This document shows positions 9,044 through 16,866 of a stretch of DNA of 64,000 nt, piece after piece. Within the stretch, counting starts at the first letter, position 1. Each line of letters opens with the position of its first letter. Location of the stretch: assembly GCF_028993575.1 (NCBI RefSeq), contig NZ_CP118615.1:4865001-4929000 (forward strand), read 5' to 3'. The position numbers were made by a program, and so were the translations under genes. A model generated the notes under the pieces. The model worked only from the letters and a program-made list of their open reading frames with translations, ran no database searches and was not told the DNA's origin. The DNA is from Micromonospora cathayae (GTDB lineage Bacteria > Actinomycetota > Actinomycetes > Mycobacteriales > Micromonosporaceae).

Positions 9044-9293
9044 GGACGGGCCCTTCCGTGCGAAGCGCTGGTGCATCCGGAGGAGTGGGGCCGGCAAGGT
9101 GGGGTTGGGCATCCGACCGCGTCGATCAGCGTCATGCAGAGGTGATTGATTGTCAAGAATTCTTATATGAAGATCGGCATTGCTGGTCGATCGCTTTGCC
9201 TCGATATGAATTCTGCTGGGAAACGCCTTGACGCATGACGATTTTGTGACCAAACTGTGCGGTTGGCGGTGCGGCGGCGGAGGGAGCGACGAC
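9044..9293. promoter_or_regulatory. Divergent promoter region with AT-rich palindromes
   Basis: This 250-base divergent region is unusually A+T-rich between 9145 and 9260. It contains a perfect palindrome, AAGAATTCTT (9155-9164), and a second GAATTC-centred site near 9207-9213. Symmetric AT-rich sites of this kind are typical MarR targets, and the MarR gene lies in the rightward operon. A TTGACG at 9229-9234 with CAAACT about 16 bases later is a possible rightward promoter. Both operons may be controlled from here. Confidence 0.4.
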
Positions 9294-10532
9294 GTGGCGA
9301 TCGTGATCGTGGGGGCTGGTATCGGTGGCCTCACCACCGCTCTCAGCCTGCACCGGGCCGGCTTCCGTGACATCGCCGTCTACGAGCGCGCCGCCGCGCT
9401 GCGCCCGCTCGGCGTCGGGATCAATCTGCTCCCGCACGCCGTTCGGGAGATCAACGAACTGGGTCTCGGTGAACGCGTGGAAAGGTTGGGCGCCACGCCC
9501 GGCACGCTGGCCTACTACAACCGGAAGGGTCAGCAGATCTGGAGCGAGCCGCGCGGACTGGACGCAGGCTATCGCTGGCCGCAGCTTTCCGTGCACCGCG
9601 GCCGGTTCCAGATGGAGCTCCTCGCCGTGGTGCGGGAACGGCTGGGTGCCGACGCGGTACGCACCGGGCACCGGCTCGTCGGCGTCCGGGACGGCGTCGC
9701 ACGCTTCGAGACGGCAGCAGGGGAGGTGAGCGTCGCGGCCGACCTGATCGTCGGAGCGGACGGCATCCATTCCGCGCTGCGCCGGCACCATCGGCCCGGC
9801 GAGGGAGCGCCGCTGTGGAACGGGCTGACGCTGTGGCGGGGGACGGCACGGGCGCCCGGATTCCTGGACGGGCGGACCATGATCATGGCGGGGGACGCGG
9901 AACAGAAACTCGTCGCGTACCCGATCGGCGCGGGCCTGATCAATGTCGTCGCCGAGCGGCGCGGGCCCGGATTCGCCGGACCCAACGCGGACTGGAACCG
10001 GGCGGTCGACCCCGCGCCGGTCGTCTCGCTCTTCGCGGACTGGCGTTTCCCGTGGCTCGACGTGCCGGAACTGCTCGCCGCCGCCGACGAGATCCTCGAA
10101 TACCCCATGGTGGACCGCGACCCGATCGACGTGTGGACCCACGGGAACACGACGCTGCTCGGGGACGCGGCGCACCCGATGTACCCGAACGGTTCCAACG
10201 GGGCGTCGCAGGCGATCCTGGACGCGCGTACCCTCGCCTTCCACCTCGCCACCGCGCCGACGGTGCGGCAGGCGCTCGGCGCCTACGAGGCGGACCGGCG
10301 GCCGGCGACCACCGCGCTCGTGCTGAGCAACCGGCGGCAGGGCCCGGAACAGGTGATGGTGCTCGCCCACGATCGCGCGCCGGACGGGTTCGAGCACATC
10401 CACGACGTCATCCCGCCGGAGGAGCTCACCGAGATCGCCACCGGGTACAAGAAGACGGCCGGCTTCCTGCCCGCCGAGCTCAACGAACGGGCCTCCCTGA
10501 CGCCGACGGCCTTCTCGGGCGTCCTGCCGTGA
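9294..10532 (+). CDS. FAD-dependent aromatic monooxygenase, PhzS-like
   Basis: This 412-residue class A flavoprotein hydroxylase would use NAD(P)H and O2 to hydroxylate an aromatic substrate. It has the N-terminal GxGxxG (VGAGIGGLTTAL), an RPLGVGINLLPHAV segment, GADGIHSALR in the middle and the FAD-binding LLGDAAHPMYPNGSNGASQA near residue 295. The RPLGVGIN, WSEPRG, SVHRGRFQM and EYPMVDRDP stretches follow Pseudomonas PhzS closely, although no phenazine core genes are present. The start is GTG at 9294 (GGAGGG nine bases upstream); the longer frame lacks a better site. Its stop overlaps the MarR start (GTGA). Confidence 0.85.
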   Translation: MAIVIVGAGIGGLTTALSLHRAGFRDIAVYERAAALRPLGVGINLLPHAVREINELGLGERVERLGATPGTLAYYNRKGQQIWSEPRGLDAGYRWPQLSVHRGRFQMELLAVVRERLGADAVRTGHRLVGVRDGVARFETAAGEVSVAADLIVGADGIHSALRRHHRPGEGAPLWNGLTLWRGTARAPGFLDGRTMIMAGDAEQKLVAYPIGAGLINVVAERRGPGFAGPNADWNRAVDPAPVVSLFADWRFPWLDVPELLAAADEILEYPMVDRDPIDVWTHGNTTLLGDAAHPMYPNGSNGASQAILDARTLAFHLATAPTVRQALGAYEADRRPATTALVLSNRRQGPEQVMVLAHDRAPDGFEHIHDVIPPEELTEIATGYKKTAGFLPAELNERASLTPTAFSGVLP

Positions 10533-10996
10533 CCGGCGCGGAAGCGACCGAACTGGACGCGGCGCGACTCGCGTCGGTGATCTCACCGCTGCGCCGCACG
10601 CTGCTCGCCGCCGCCCGGGCCACCGAGCACCTGCCGGAGATCCCGGACGCGCAGATCGAGATCGTGCGGGCTCTGCCCCGGGGCACGGTGTCCGGTCCCG
10701 GCGAACTCGCCGAACGACTCCGCCTGAGCCGCTCGACGGTCAGCAACCTCCTCACCACGATGGAGGGCAACGGTCTCGTCGAGCGCCGCCGCCGTCCCGG
10801 CAACCACCGTCACATCGAGGTCCTCGCCACCCCGAAGGCCCTCGACCTGTTCGACCGCTTCGACCTCGCGAGCGGAGACCTGGTCGCCCGCGCCGCGGCC
10901 ACCCTGCCGGCGGCGGACCGCGCGGCGCTCGCCGCCGCGGTGCCCGCGTTGGAACGCCTCCGCGACGCCCTCGCGCATGCCAAGGACGCGCCATGA
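10529..10996 (+). CDS. MarR-family transcriptional regulator
   Basis: This 155-residue winged-helix regulator has a recognition helix region (GELAERLRLSRSTVSNLLTT) followed by a wing with basic residues (VERRRRPGNHRH). It is coupled to the monooxygenase by a GTGA overlap, so the two are co-translated. MarR proteins in this arrangement usually repress their own operon until an aromatic ligand binds. The AT-rich palindromes at 9155-9213 are candidate targets. Confidence 0.85.
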   Translation: MTGAEATELDAARLASVISPLRRTLLAAARATEHLPEIPDAQIEIVRALPRGTVSGPGELAERLRLSRSTVSNLLTTMEGNGLVERRRRPGNHRHIEVLATPKALDLFDRFDLASGDLVARAAATLPAADRAALAAAVPALERLRDALAHAKDAP

Positions 10997-11070
10997 GTAC
11001 GCGCCAACCGGGCATCCGCCACGTCGAGTTCCGCCCCCGCGGCGTCGAGCTGCCGGCCGGGAACCCGTGA
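10993..11070 (+). CDS. 25-residue micro-ORF coupled on both sides
   Basis: An ATG at 10993 overlaps the MarR stop (ATGA). The frame runs 25 codons to a TGA at 11070, which overlaps the GTG of the DUF3237 gene (GTGA). The peptide starts MSTRQPGIRHVEFRPRGVEL and matches no family I know. It could be a real small protein, a translational coupler that hands ribosomes to the next gene, or the stump of a deleted gene. The double overlap is the only support. Confidence 0.35.
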   Translation: MSTRQPGIRHVEFRPRGVELPAGNP

Positions 11071-11531
11071 GCGCCCCGGCGGTTCCCGGTCTGGAGGCCG
11101 CGTTCGAGGTGGAGGCCCGGCTCGGCACGCTGGAGGACCACGGGATGACCCGGACGGGCCACCGCCGCGTGGTGCCTGTCGTCGGTGGCCGGGTCACCGG
11201 CCTCTTCGAGGCTGACATCCTTCCTGGCGGCGCCGACTGGCAGCTGGTCCGCCCCGACGGCGCGATCGAGATCGACACGCGCTACTCGGCGCGCACCGCC
11301 GACGGCGGTCACGTCTACATCCGGACGTTCGGCGTCCGCAGCGGCCGCCCGGAGATCCTCGAAGCGTTGCTCCGCGGCGACGCGGTCGACCCCTCCGAGT
11401 ACTACTTCCGGCTGGGCGTACGACTGGAGACGTCGGTGCCCACGCTGGCCGTCCTGGAGCAGTGCGTCTTCGTGGCGTCGGCAGTACGCGAGACCGATCG
11501 GGTGCGCTACACCGCCTACCGCGTCACGTAG
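11067..11531 (+). CDS. DUF3237 family protein
   Basis: This is a 154-residue protein with the DUF3237 beta-barrel signature: LFEADILPGGADWQLVRPDG, then DTRYSARTADGGHVYIRT, and YYFRLGVRLETSVPTL near the C-terminus. The family's biochemical role is not established; members often sit beside genes for aromatic degradation, as here beside the PhzS-like monooxygenase. GTG at 11067 is the start used in the overlapping gene chain; an upstream in-frame start would overlap the MarR gene. Confidence 0.8.
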   Translation: MSAPAVPGLEAAFEVEARLGTLEDHGMTRTGHRRVVPVVGGRVTGLFEADILPGGADWQLVRPDGAIEIDTRYSARTADGGHVYIRTFGVRSGRPEILEALLRGDAVDPSEYYFRLGVRLETSVPTLAVLEQCVFVASAVRETDRVRYTAYRVT

Positions 11532-11544
11532 GGCGTGTTTCAGG

Positions 11545-11722
11545 CGATCAGCTGATCGTCAGTGAGCAAGGGCGCGTGGTCGGCGCCCTGCGCGCGCAGC
11601 GCGCCCAGGTTATCGAACTGATCGACCGTCTCCAGCAGCTCAGCTCCGGACTGGATCGGATGGTTGACGCCCACGAGCGCGGCCTGCTGCTCACCGCCGA
11701 TGAGTACTCCCGAGGTCTGCGG
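11545..11722 (+). pseudogene. Possible MerR-regulator tail relic
   Basis: One frame shows a coiled-coil-like stretch (LRAQRAQVIELIDRLQQL...) followed by DAHERGLLLTADEY. This resembles the C-terminal effector linker of MerR regulators, where 'ERG..LT.EE' is common. No DNA-binding domain precedes it. The perfect 14-base palindrome CGATCAGCTGATCG lies at 11545-11558. The identification is weak. Confidence 0.25.
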
Positions 11723-11750
11723 CGAAACCGATGCTGCGAGACTCAACGGC

Positions 11751-12005
11751 ATGGTGCCGTTGCGGATCACGTACGACGGGATAGCTGACGCGGTCTATAT
11801 CTACCTTCAGCCAGATAGCGAGGGTGCACCGGCGATCAAGACGTACCCGTGTGACCCCGTCGAGGTGGACGGGATGATCAATCTGGACTTCGACGCAGCG
11901 GGCCGACTCCTTGGCGTCGAAGTTCTGGACGCCCGCGCGAAACTTGCCCCAGAGCTTCTAGCGGCTGCCGAAGACATCACCAAGCGAGCAACGAGCAGCC
12001 AGTAG
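11751..12005 (+). CDS. DUF2283 family protein
   Basis: This is an 84-residue protein with the DUF2283 pattern: RITYDGIADAVYIYLQP at the N-terminus and NLDFDAAGRLLGVEVLDA later. Such proteins are small beta-rich units of unknown function, often found in accessory regions. The start is ATG at 11751, where homology begins; no convincing ribosome site is visible, so expression is uncertain in this degraded neighbourhood. Confidence 0.7.
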   Translation: MVPLRITYDGIADAVYIYLQPDSEGAPAIKTYPCDPVEVDGMINLDFDAAGRLLGVEVLDARAKLAPELLAAAEDITKRATSSQ

Positions 12006-12016
12006 AACCAACCCGC

Positions 12017-12115
12017 ATGCGGCATATCCGGATGTCGGAAGCGGAGGAGCGGTACGGCGACGTGCTCGGTCATGTCGTCATGCAGGACCCGAGGGCAACC
12101 AGCTCCGCGTCGTGT
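12017..12115 (+). pseudogene. VOC/glyoxalase-like C-terminal relic with frameshift
   Basis: A short frame reads ERYGDVLGHVVMQDP. If one G had been lost at about 12092, the sequence would continue EGNQLRVV and stop. VMxDPEGNxxxVV is the usual end of glyoxalase-like (VOC) proteins. The N-terminal two thirds are absent. This is a plausible decayed gene end, based only on this motif. Confidence 0.3.
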
Positions 12116-12125
12116 GATGTCACGA

Positions 12126-12269
12126 TCACCGCAAGACTCGCAGGTCGGACTCGGTGTGCACGCGAGTCTGGCCACGGTAGCGGCCCAGGAAGGCCGACAG
12201 CGCGGCGCGCAGAACGAGTTGATCGCCAGGCACGACACCGCGAGCCGAAGCAGGGGAGACAGCCGGCAT
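12126..12269 (-). pseudogene. N-terminal relic of a tyrosine-recombinase-type integrase
   Basis: Reading leftward from an ATG at 12269, the last part reads ALSAFLGRYRGQTRVHTESD LR, like the N-terminal core-binding (SAM-like) domain of actinobacterial site-specific integrases, in which 'AFLxRYxGxTRxxTxxDLR' is typical. The frame then stops with no catalytic domain. It is a remnant and cannot be functional. Confidence 0.35.
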
Positions 12270-12363
12270 CACCGTGCGCCACCATCCGTGATGAACACCA
12301 GTCCACCTGAAGCGGCGGATCAGGATGGGGTCGCCTCGGTGCCCCGGCTGGCGTGCGGCGACG

Positions 12364-12756
12364 TCAGGCGGTGCCGAGGAGGTCCCACCGGTTGCCGGCG
12401 ATGTCGAGAAAGACCGCGACTCGGCCATAGGATTCGGTGCGTGGTTCCCGGACGAAAGTGACACCCGCCTGCGTCATACGCAGGTGTGCGGCGTCGAAGT
12501 CGTCGACGCGGAGGAAGAACCCGACTCGGCCGGCTGCCTGGTTACCGACGGCGGCGCGCTGGTGTTGTCCGTCTGCGCGGACGAGCAGAATCCCGGTCTG
12601 GGCACCCGGCGGCCGGACGACGACCCACCGCTTGGGTCGCCCTTCGTTGGTCAGAGATGGGGAGTCCTCGACGAGGTCAAAGCCGAGTACGTCGGTGAAG
12701 AACGTGATCGCCGGGTCGTACTCGTCGACGATCAGGGCGACCAGGTCGATTCGCAT
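12364..12756 (-). CDS. VOC (glyoxalase/bleomycin-resistance fold) family protein
   Basis: This is a 130-residue protein built of two beta-alpha-beta-beta-beta units. It opens VALIVDEYDPAITFFTDVLGF, carries GFFLRVDDFDAAHLRM in the second half and ends with VAVFLDIAGNRWDLL, the family's C-terminal strand. VOC proteins bind a divalent metal and act on small electrophiles or sequester antibiotics; the substrate is unknown. ATG at 12756 is the natural start. It diverges from the hypothetical gene at 12813. Confidence 0.85.
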   Translation of the reverse strand: MRIDLVALIVDEYDPAITFFTDVLGFDLVEDSPSLTNEGRPKRWVVVRPPGAQTGILLVRADGQHQRAAVGNQAAGRVGFFLRVDDFDAAHLRMTQAGVTFVREPRTESYGRVAVFLDIAGNRWDLLGTA

Positions 12757-12812
12757 CGCGGCAGCGTACCCGGGGTCGGACCGCCCAGGCGCCTTGGTGG
12801 CGGCATGATCGA

Positions 12813-13358
12813 GTGGTGGTGGAGGCAGTTGGGGTTCGATGGTTCCCGGACGAGGTCGGTCGCAACGAGGGGGAGGTCGCTTTCCTGGAACGGCTTCGGC
12901 GGGAAGCATCCTGCTGGGCCGTCGACGGGCTCTCGCCGGAGGACGACACGTCGTCGCAGTTGTGGCTGGCGCCGCTGTACGTCGACGTTGATGTTCCCGG
13001 GCTCACCATCCGGCGTCGCACCCTGCAGGTCGGTTACTGGACCGATGGACCGCTCGGACAGGTACTCCAAGGTGTTTGGGGCGACGACTACCTTCTGGAT
13101 GACCACGACGGCAACGATCCCGAGAACCTGACCGTGGTCGGGGTACGGGCCAGCCATGAGAACTACGCGGAGTGGGCCGCTGCCTGGCTGTTGCGCCAAC
13201 TGAGACGGCCTGTTGTGCGGGAGGAGTGGCTGGCCGGGGATCGCGTGGCCGCTGCGACATGGCGGCTGGACGATACTGGCCGTGTCCTCGCCAGGCACGG
13301 CCACAGTTCCCGCCGCCTCGTGCGCCGTCGCGCTGACCGTGTTGTCGCAGTGAGGTGA
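12813..13358 (+). CDS. Hypothetical protein
   Basis: This is a 181-residue acidic protein with good third-position GC, no signal peptide and no membrane segment. It includes EAVGVRWFPDEVG, a tyrosine/tryptophan-rich middle (VGYWTDGPLGQVLQGVWGDD) and an Arg-rich tail. I do not recognise the family. The start is ambiguous: consecutive GTG codons at 12813-12821 all fit. Confidence 0.6.
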   Translation: MVVEAVGVRWFPDEVGRNEGEVAFLERLRREASCWAVDGLSPEDDTSSQLWLAPLYVDVDVPGLTIRRRTLQVGYWTDGPLGQVLQGVWGDDYLLDDHDGNDPENLTVVGVRASHENYAEWAAAWLLRQLRRPVVREEWLAGDRVAAATWRLDDTGRVLARHGHSSRRLVRRRADRVVAVR

Positions 13359-13718
13359 GCCTCGTGAGGTTCTGCCGGACCGGGATGCATGGGTTACCGG
13401 CACGCCGTCCGTCGACTCGGCGACGACCACGTCAGCCATGCTCACGCGATTCGCGACGGTGCCGACTACGCCCTGCATGCCTGCTGACCGCTGCGATCGG
13501 CGCGATCTGGTTCAGCCCGTGCGTTCGGGCGAAGAGGGGCGTCGATCGGGCGAAGGGACCGACATGTTTGCGCAGCTCAGTGGAGGCATGCGACATGCCG
13601 ACCGCACCTACCCGCTGACCTACGATCAGGCTGCGCGGGCGGTTTCCCGCTGGCCTGATCGACGTGCGTCACCTTGGACCTCACGCCCGGCGTACGGTGG
13701 GCTGGTCGTCCGGTCGGG
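13359..13718. other. Non-coding stretch, probably decayed
   Basis: No frame shows a convincing product or ribosome site. Short open frames exist on both strands, but their composition is random. The stretch sits between a hypothetical gene and the PcaL relic and is best read as degraded sequence. Confidence 0.5.
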
Positions 13719-14070
13719 TCACGTCTGCTCCGGCGGTAACGCCTGCCGGGCTGCGGCGAATGCCCGGTTCGCCGCTGGCACGCCGGCGTAGATGCCGACC
13801 TGGAGCAGGACCTCGCTGATCTCCTGTCGGGTGAGTCCGTTGCGTGGTGCGGCCCGGACGTGCATCCCCAGGTCCTGGAAGTCGGTGGTGAAGGCGTCGG
13901 TCGCGGCGACGGTCCGGTCGGGGGCGTGTCCGGCCAGCCACATGCCGACCATCGCGCCGAGGGAGAGCCCGGCGTAGTGCACCCGCCGGACGTCGAGGTC
14001 GTCGGGGAGGCGGAGCAGTTCCCGGCCGAGCAGCTCGATGGTGTACGGGCCCGGCGGTACGGCTTCGCTG
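13719..14070 (-). pseudogene. PcaL-type relic (3-oxoadipate enol-lactonase/carboxymuconolactone decarboxylase)
   Basis: The open frame joins two catalytic pieces. A lactonase-like alpha/beta hydrolase middle (LLRLPDDLDVRRVHYAGLSLGAMVGMWLA, with the nucleophile-elbow GLSLG) runs through the oxidative tail of that domain and directly into the last 45 residues of a carboxymuconolactone decarboxylase (RNGLTRQEISEVLLQ, YAGVPAANRAFAAA). Natural PcaL fusions are about 380 residues; here both domain ends are missing, so internal deletions have occurred. It is a relic of protocatechuate degradation. Confidence 0.65.
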
Positions 14071-14119
14071 CTGGTCAAGCCGGGTGACGCCGAGGCGGCG
14101 TGGCTGGCCGTCGACCGGG

Positions 14120-14290
14120 CCATGCTGGCGTGGCTACCTGCACGCCGACGGGCCGGCGAACGCCGCCCGCGCCCTCATCGAGGCGGAACGCACCGCGCCT
14201 GCCGAGATCCGGCACCGACCGGTCGCCCGGGACTGTCCTCGCCGAGATCGCCCGCGACCCGTACGCCCCGACCACGATCACGTAGCTCGC
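14120..14290 (+). pseudogene. Possible regulator C-terminal relic
   Basis: Two frames read successively as ANAARALIEAERTAPAEIRH and VLAEIARDPYAPTTIT. This looks like the TPR-like tail of actinobacterial XRE regulators, broken by a frameshift near 14230 and closed by a TAG. The identification rests on this pattern alone. Confidence 0.2.
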
Positions 14291-14314
14291 CGTCCCCCTC
14301 GGGTGGGCTGGGCC

Positions 14315-14528
14315 GTGACCGCGCCGTTCCTGTCCTTCGCGCGGATCCGTAACCGGCTGATCCTCACCGCCCGGACCGTCCTGCGTCAGCACCACCCCGG
14401 AGCCGACGGCCACTGTCGGGCCTGCCGAAGCCGGACTGTCCGGTGGCGACCGCCGCGCGGAACGTCCTGCGGGTGGCCGGCGATGTGCAGTGGCGGGGTG
14501 CGACCGCAGCCGACCGGGACGGTCCCTG
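14315..14528 (+). pseudogene. Frameshifted small cysteine-motif protein
   Basis: A GTG at 14315 opens a frame reading LILTARTVLRQHHPGADGHC. After a CxxC motif (GHCRAC) the coding quality jumps to another frame near 14430, which reads DCPVATAARNVLRVAGDVQW. Together they resemble a common 60-70-residue actinobacterial protein with a CxxC...DCP zinc-like motif. As it stands it is frameshifted. Confidence 0.35.
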
Positions 14529-14641
14529 ACCAGCCGGATGACGTGGTCCTCGCGGGCAGGCCGTCGGGGCCGTGGCCGCCCCGACCGGCTGGTGTCGTCA
14601 GGCCGACACCGCAGATCGGATGCGGTCTATACGATGCCGTT

Positions 14642-15010
14642 GTGCGCCGTACCCGAGCCCTGGCCCTGGTTCTCGTCGTTCTCCTCACCGGCTGTAGCGA
14701 GCCCGCCGAGCCGGCTGACGCGCCGGCACCCAGCGAAGGCGACCGGTGGGCGTGCCGGAAGTTGCAGTCCACCACGCTCGACCTGTCCGAGCCGATGCCC
14801 GGCGACGACCTGGCGATCGGCCGCGCCGCGTCCGGGTCCCCGCACGCCGAAACCCGGGCTGCCGGTGATGCGCTGGTGGCTGCCGTGAAGCAGGCGGAGG
14901 GCGCTTCGCCGGGCAGCGTCGCGGCCGCCGGCGCGGAAGTCGCGATCGCCAAGGCCCGACAGGCATTGGGGAAAGCCTGCATCAGCCAGTTGGGTGAGGG
15001 TGTCTGGTAA
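14642..15010 (+). CDS. Small putative lipoprotein (paralogue 1)
   Basis: This is a 122-residue lipoprotein. The signal peptide (RTRALALVLVVLLTGCSE) gives a lipobox LLTGC at Cys18. The mature part has a conserved pair of cysteines (WACRKL and KACISQL), an Ala-rich helical middle and no known domain. It is clearly related to the lipoprotein at 16371-16766, with near-identical DNA over the signal peptide, so the two arose by duplication. GTG at 14642 begins the signal peptide. Function unknown. Confidence 0.7.
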   Translation: MRRTRALALVLVVLLTGCSEPAEPADAPAPSEGDRWACRKLQSTTLDLSEPMPGDDLAIGRAASGSPHAETRAAGDALVAAVKQAEGASPGSVAAAGAEVAIAKARQALGKACISQLGEGVW

Positions 15011-15182
15011 TCGACACGTGGCCGTACGGCACCCGGGGCCGGTTCCGCGTCACGTCGCACCCGAGCGCGGCTGATGCGTACGGCGGGACGCGTTCCGGTC
15101 GCGCCGGGTCCAAGCTGGTGAGGCACGCCCAGGACGCGGAAAGTGAGTGGCCGGCGGGGCGAGGGACGGGAAGGATGCGTCG

Positions 15183-15722
15183 ATGGCGCGATCGGCCGTC
15201 TTAAATCGTTTCCAGGACCTCTGGGTCGGCCTCGCGGGTGTCGCCACCAGCTTTCCGGCGAGCGGCGTACGGGTGGTCGTCGCTGGCGGGTCGCGGCTGT
15301 GCCCGCCGGGGTGGGCGGGCATCGTGGTGGTGGGGACCTCGGGCCTCGCCACCGCCCGTTTCCTGCGCGAATCGCTCGACGGTAGGCCACCCTCGTCGGC
15401 CGTCGAGGCCGGGCGGTGGAGCGGCCGGCACGGCGTACGGGTGGTCGCGGCAGCGGGTTACCGCCGGTGGCCGTACTCGGTCGCGCACCTCTGCGTGCTC
15501 ACCAGCACCCACCTCCGGGGTCGTGGACTGGCCGGTGCGGTGGCGTCCGCTGCGGTCGCGGAGGCGCTCCGGAACCGGCTGCTGCCGCAGTGGCGGGCAC
15601 GTCCCGAGCCGTCACGACGGGTCGCCCGCCGGCTCGGCTTCCGTGAACTCGGGGCCCAGGTGAGCCTCAGGATCGCGGACCATCAGGGGGAACGACAGCA
15701 ACCGGCTGCCACTCCCGCCTGA
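15183..15722 (+). CDS. GNAT-family acetyltransferase (FR47-like), possibly shortened
   Basis: This is a 179-residue protein. The C-terminal half has the acetyl-CoA-binding signature HLRGRGLAGAVASAAVAEAL, followed by LPQWRARPEPSRRVARRLGF typical of FR47-like acetyltransferases. The N-terminal half starts like the family (NRFQDLWVGLAGVATSFPA, SRLCPPGWAGIVVVG), but a stretch between the halves seems missing, because relatives run to about 250 residues. ATG at 15183 has GGGAAGGA upstream. Its 3' end overlaps the convergent GNAT gene by 56 bases. Confidence 0.7.
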   Translation: MARSAVLNRFQDLWVGLAGVATSFPASGVRVVVAGGSRLCPPGWAGIVVVGTSGLATARFLRESLDGRPPSSAVEAGRWSGRHGVRVVAAAGYRRWPYSVAHLCVLTSTHLRGRGLAGAVASAAVAEALRNRLLPQWRARPEPSRRVARRLGFRELGAQVSLRIADHQGERQQPAATPA

Positions 15723-16257
15723 GCAGCCCGTAGACCCACGAGTCGGAGACCTCGCCGTTGACGACGCAGTCCTCCCGCAAGGTCCCTTCCCGTACGAAGC
15801 CGAGTTTCTCCAGGACGCGGGCGGATGCCACGTTGCGGGTGTCGGTCTCGGCCTGGACGCGGTTCAGGTCCAGCGTGTCGAACGCCCACCTCAGCAGGGC
15901 ATGTGCGGCCTCGGTGGCGTAGCCGTGGCCCCACGCCCTTTCGCCGTAGCAGTAGCCCAGCGAGGCGCTGCGGTAGTCCGGATTCCACCGGTTCAGGCTG
16001 CACCAGCCGAGGAAGGCCCGGTCGGAGCGGCGTTCCACGGCCAGTCTCGTGCCGGTGCCGTCCTCCGCCATCCGCCGGCAGGCCGTGACGAACCGCTCGG
16101 CGCGTACCCGTTCGCTCCACGGCGGCGCGTCCCAGTAGCGCAGCACGTGGGCGCTGCTGTGCAGCGCGAAGAGGTCGTCCGCGTCCGCGTCGCCGAAGGG
16201 CCGCAGTCGCAGGCGGGCGGTGTGCAACGTGGGGGCGGGCAGCGACGTACCCGGCAT
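15667..16257 (-). CDS. GNAT acetyltransferase, RimJ/RimL type
   Basis: This 196-residue acetyltransferase is of the RimJ/RimL type, which modifies N-termini or small amines with acetyl-CoA. It begins LHTARLRLRPFGDADADDL, has FLGWCSLNRWNPDYRSASLG in the centre and the pyrophosphate-binding ERAWGHGYATEAAHALL, then SARVLEKLGFVREG. The start was set to ATG 16257, which has GGGAGG five bases upstream; longer frames have no homology. Confidence 0.85.
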   Translation of the reverse strand: MPGTSLPAPTLHTARLRLRPFGDADADDLFALHSSAHVLRYWDAPPWSERVRAERFVTACRRMAEDGTGTRLAVERRSDRAFLGWCSLNRWNPDYRSASLGYCYGERAWGHGYATEAAHALLRWAFDTLDLNRVQAETDTRNVASARVLEKLGFVREGTLREDCVVNGEVSDSWVYGLLRREWQPVAVVPPDGPRS

Positions 16258-16370
16258 GTTCCCTCCCGTGGTCGGTGACCGCTTCACCAGACACCCGATG
16301 GCGATCGCGTGCAACGGGTTTCGAGGTCCTGTCTCGCGGATCCGGTGGTGTCGCCACTACGGTGTGCAAG

Positions 16371-16766
16371 GTGAGCCGTATTCGCGCCCGAGCCCTGGCC
16401 CTGGTTCTCGTCGTTCTTCTCACCGGCTGCAGCGAGGACGCCACCGAGCCGGCTGCCGCCCCGTCGCCCGGTAGCAGTGGCGGAGGTGGCGAGGACGACC
16501 GGTGGGCGTGCCGGGAACTGCAGGCCAGCCTGCTCGACACGTCCGGCGCACAGCCCGACGAGAACGCGGCGATCGGCGGTGCCGCCGCGCGGTCCACGCA
16601 CGCCGACACCCGGGCCGCCGGTGCTGCGCTGGTGGCCGCCGCGAAGCAGGCGGAGGGCACGAAGCCGGGCAGCGCCGAGGCGACCACCGCGGAACTGGCG
16701 ATCGCGAAGGCCCGAGGGGAGCTGCTGGAGGCGTGCCTCAGCCAGTTCGGCGACGCTCCCGGGTAA
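16371..16766 (+). CDS. Small putative lipoprotein (paralogue 2)
   Basis: This is a 131-residue lipoprotein with lipobox LLTGC at Cys20. The mature protein shares with paralogue 1 the order: Ser/Pro/Gly-rich linker, DDRWACREL, a helical AAARSTHADTRAAG segment and a closing EACLSQF. The two conserved cysteines suggest one disulfide. No domain is recognised. GTG at 16371 begins the signal peptide. Confidence 0.7.
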   Translation: MSRIRARALALVLVVLLTGCSEDATEPAAAPSPGSSGGGGEDDRWACRELQASLLDTSGAQPDENAAIGGAAARSTHADTRAAGAALVAAAKQAEGTKPGSAEATTAELAIAKARGELLEACLSQFGDAPG

Positions 16767-16866
16767 CGCCGGGTCCGCGGTCGCGGCCGGTCCGCGTGAC
16801 GGGGCTGGCCGGTACGCCGGGCAAGCAGCGAAAACCCGTTAGCCCGGTACCCGGTCGGTCGGTAGC

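Noticed and set aside
9294..10532. Phenazine biosynthesis cluster
   Set aside because: Only the PhzS-like gene is present; no phzA-G homologues occur in the window.
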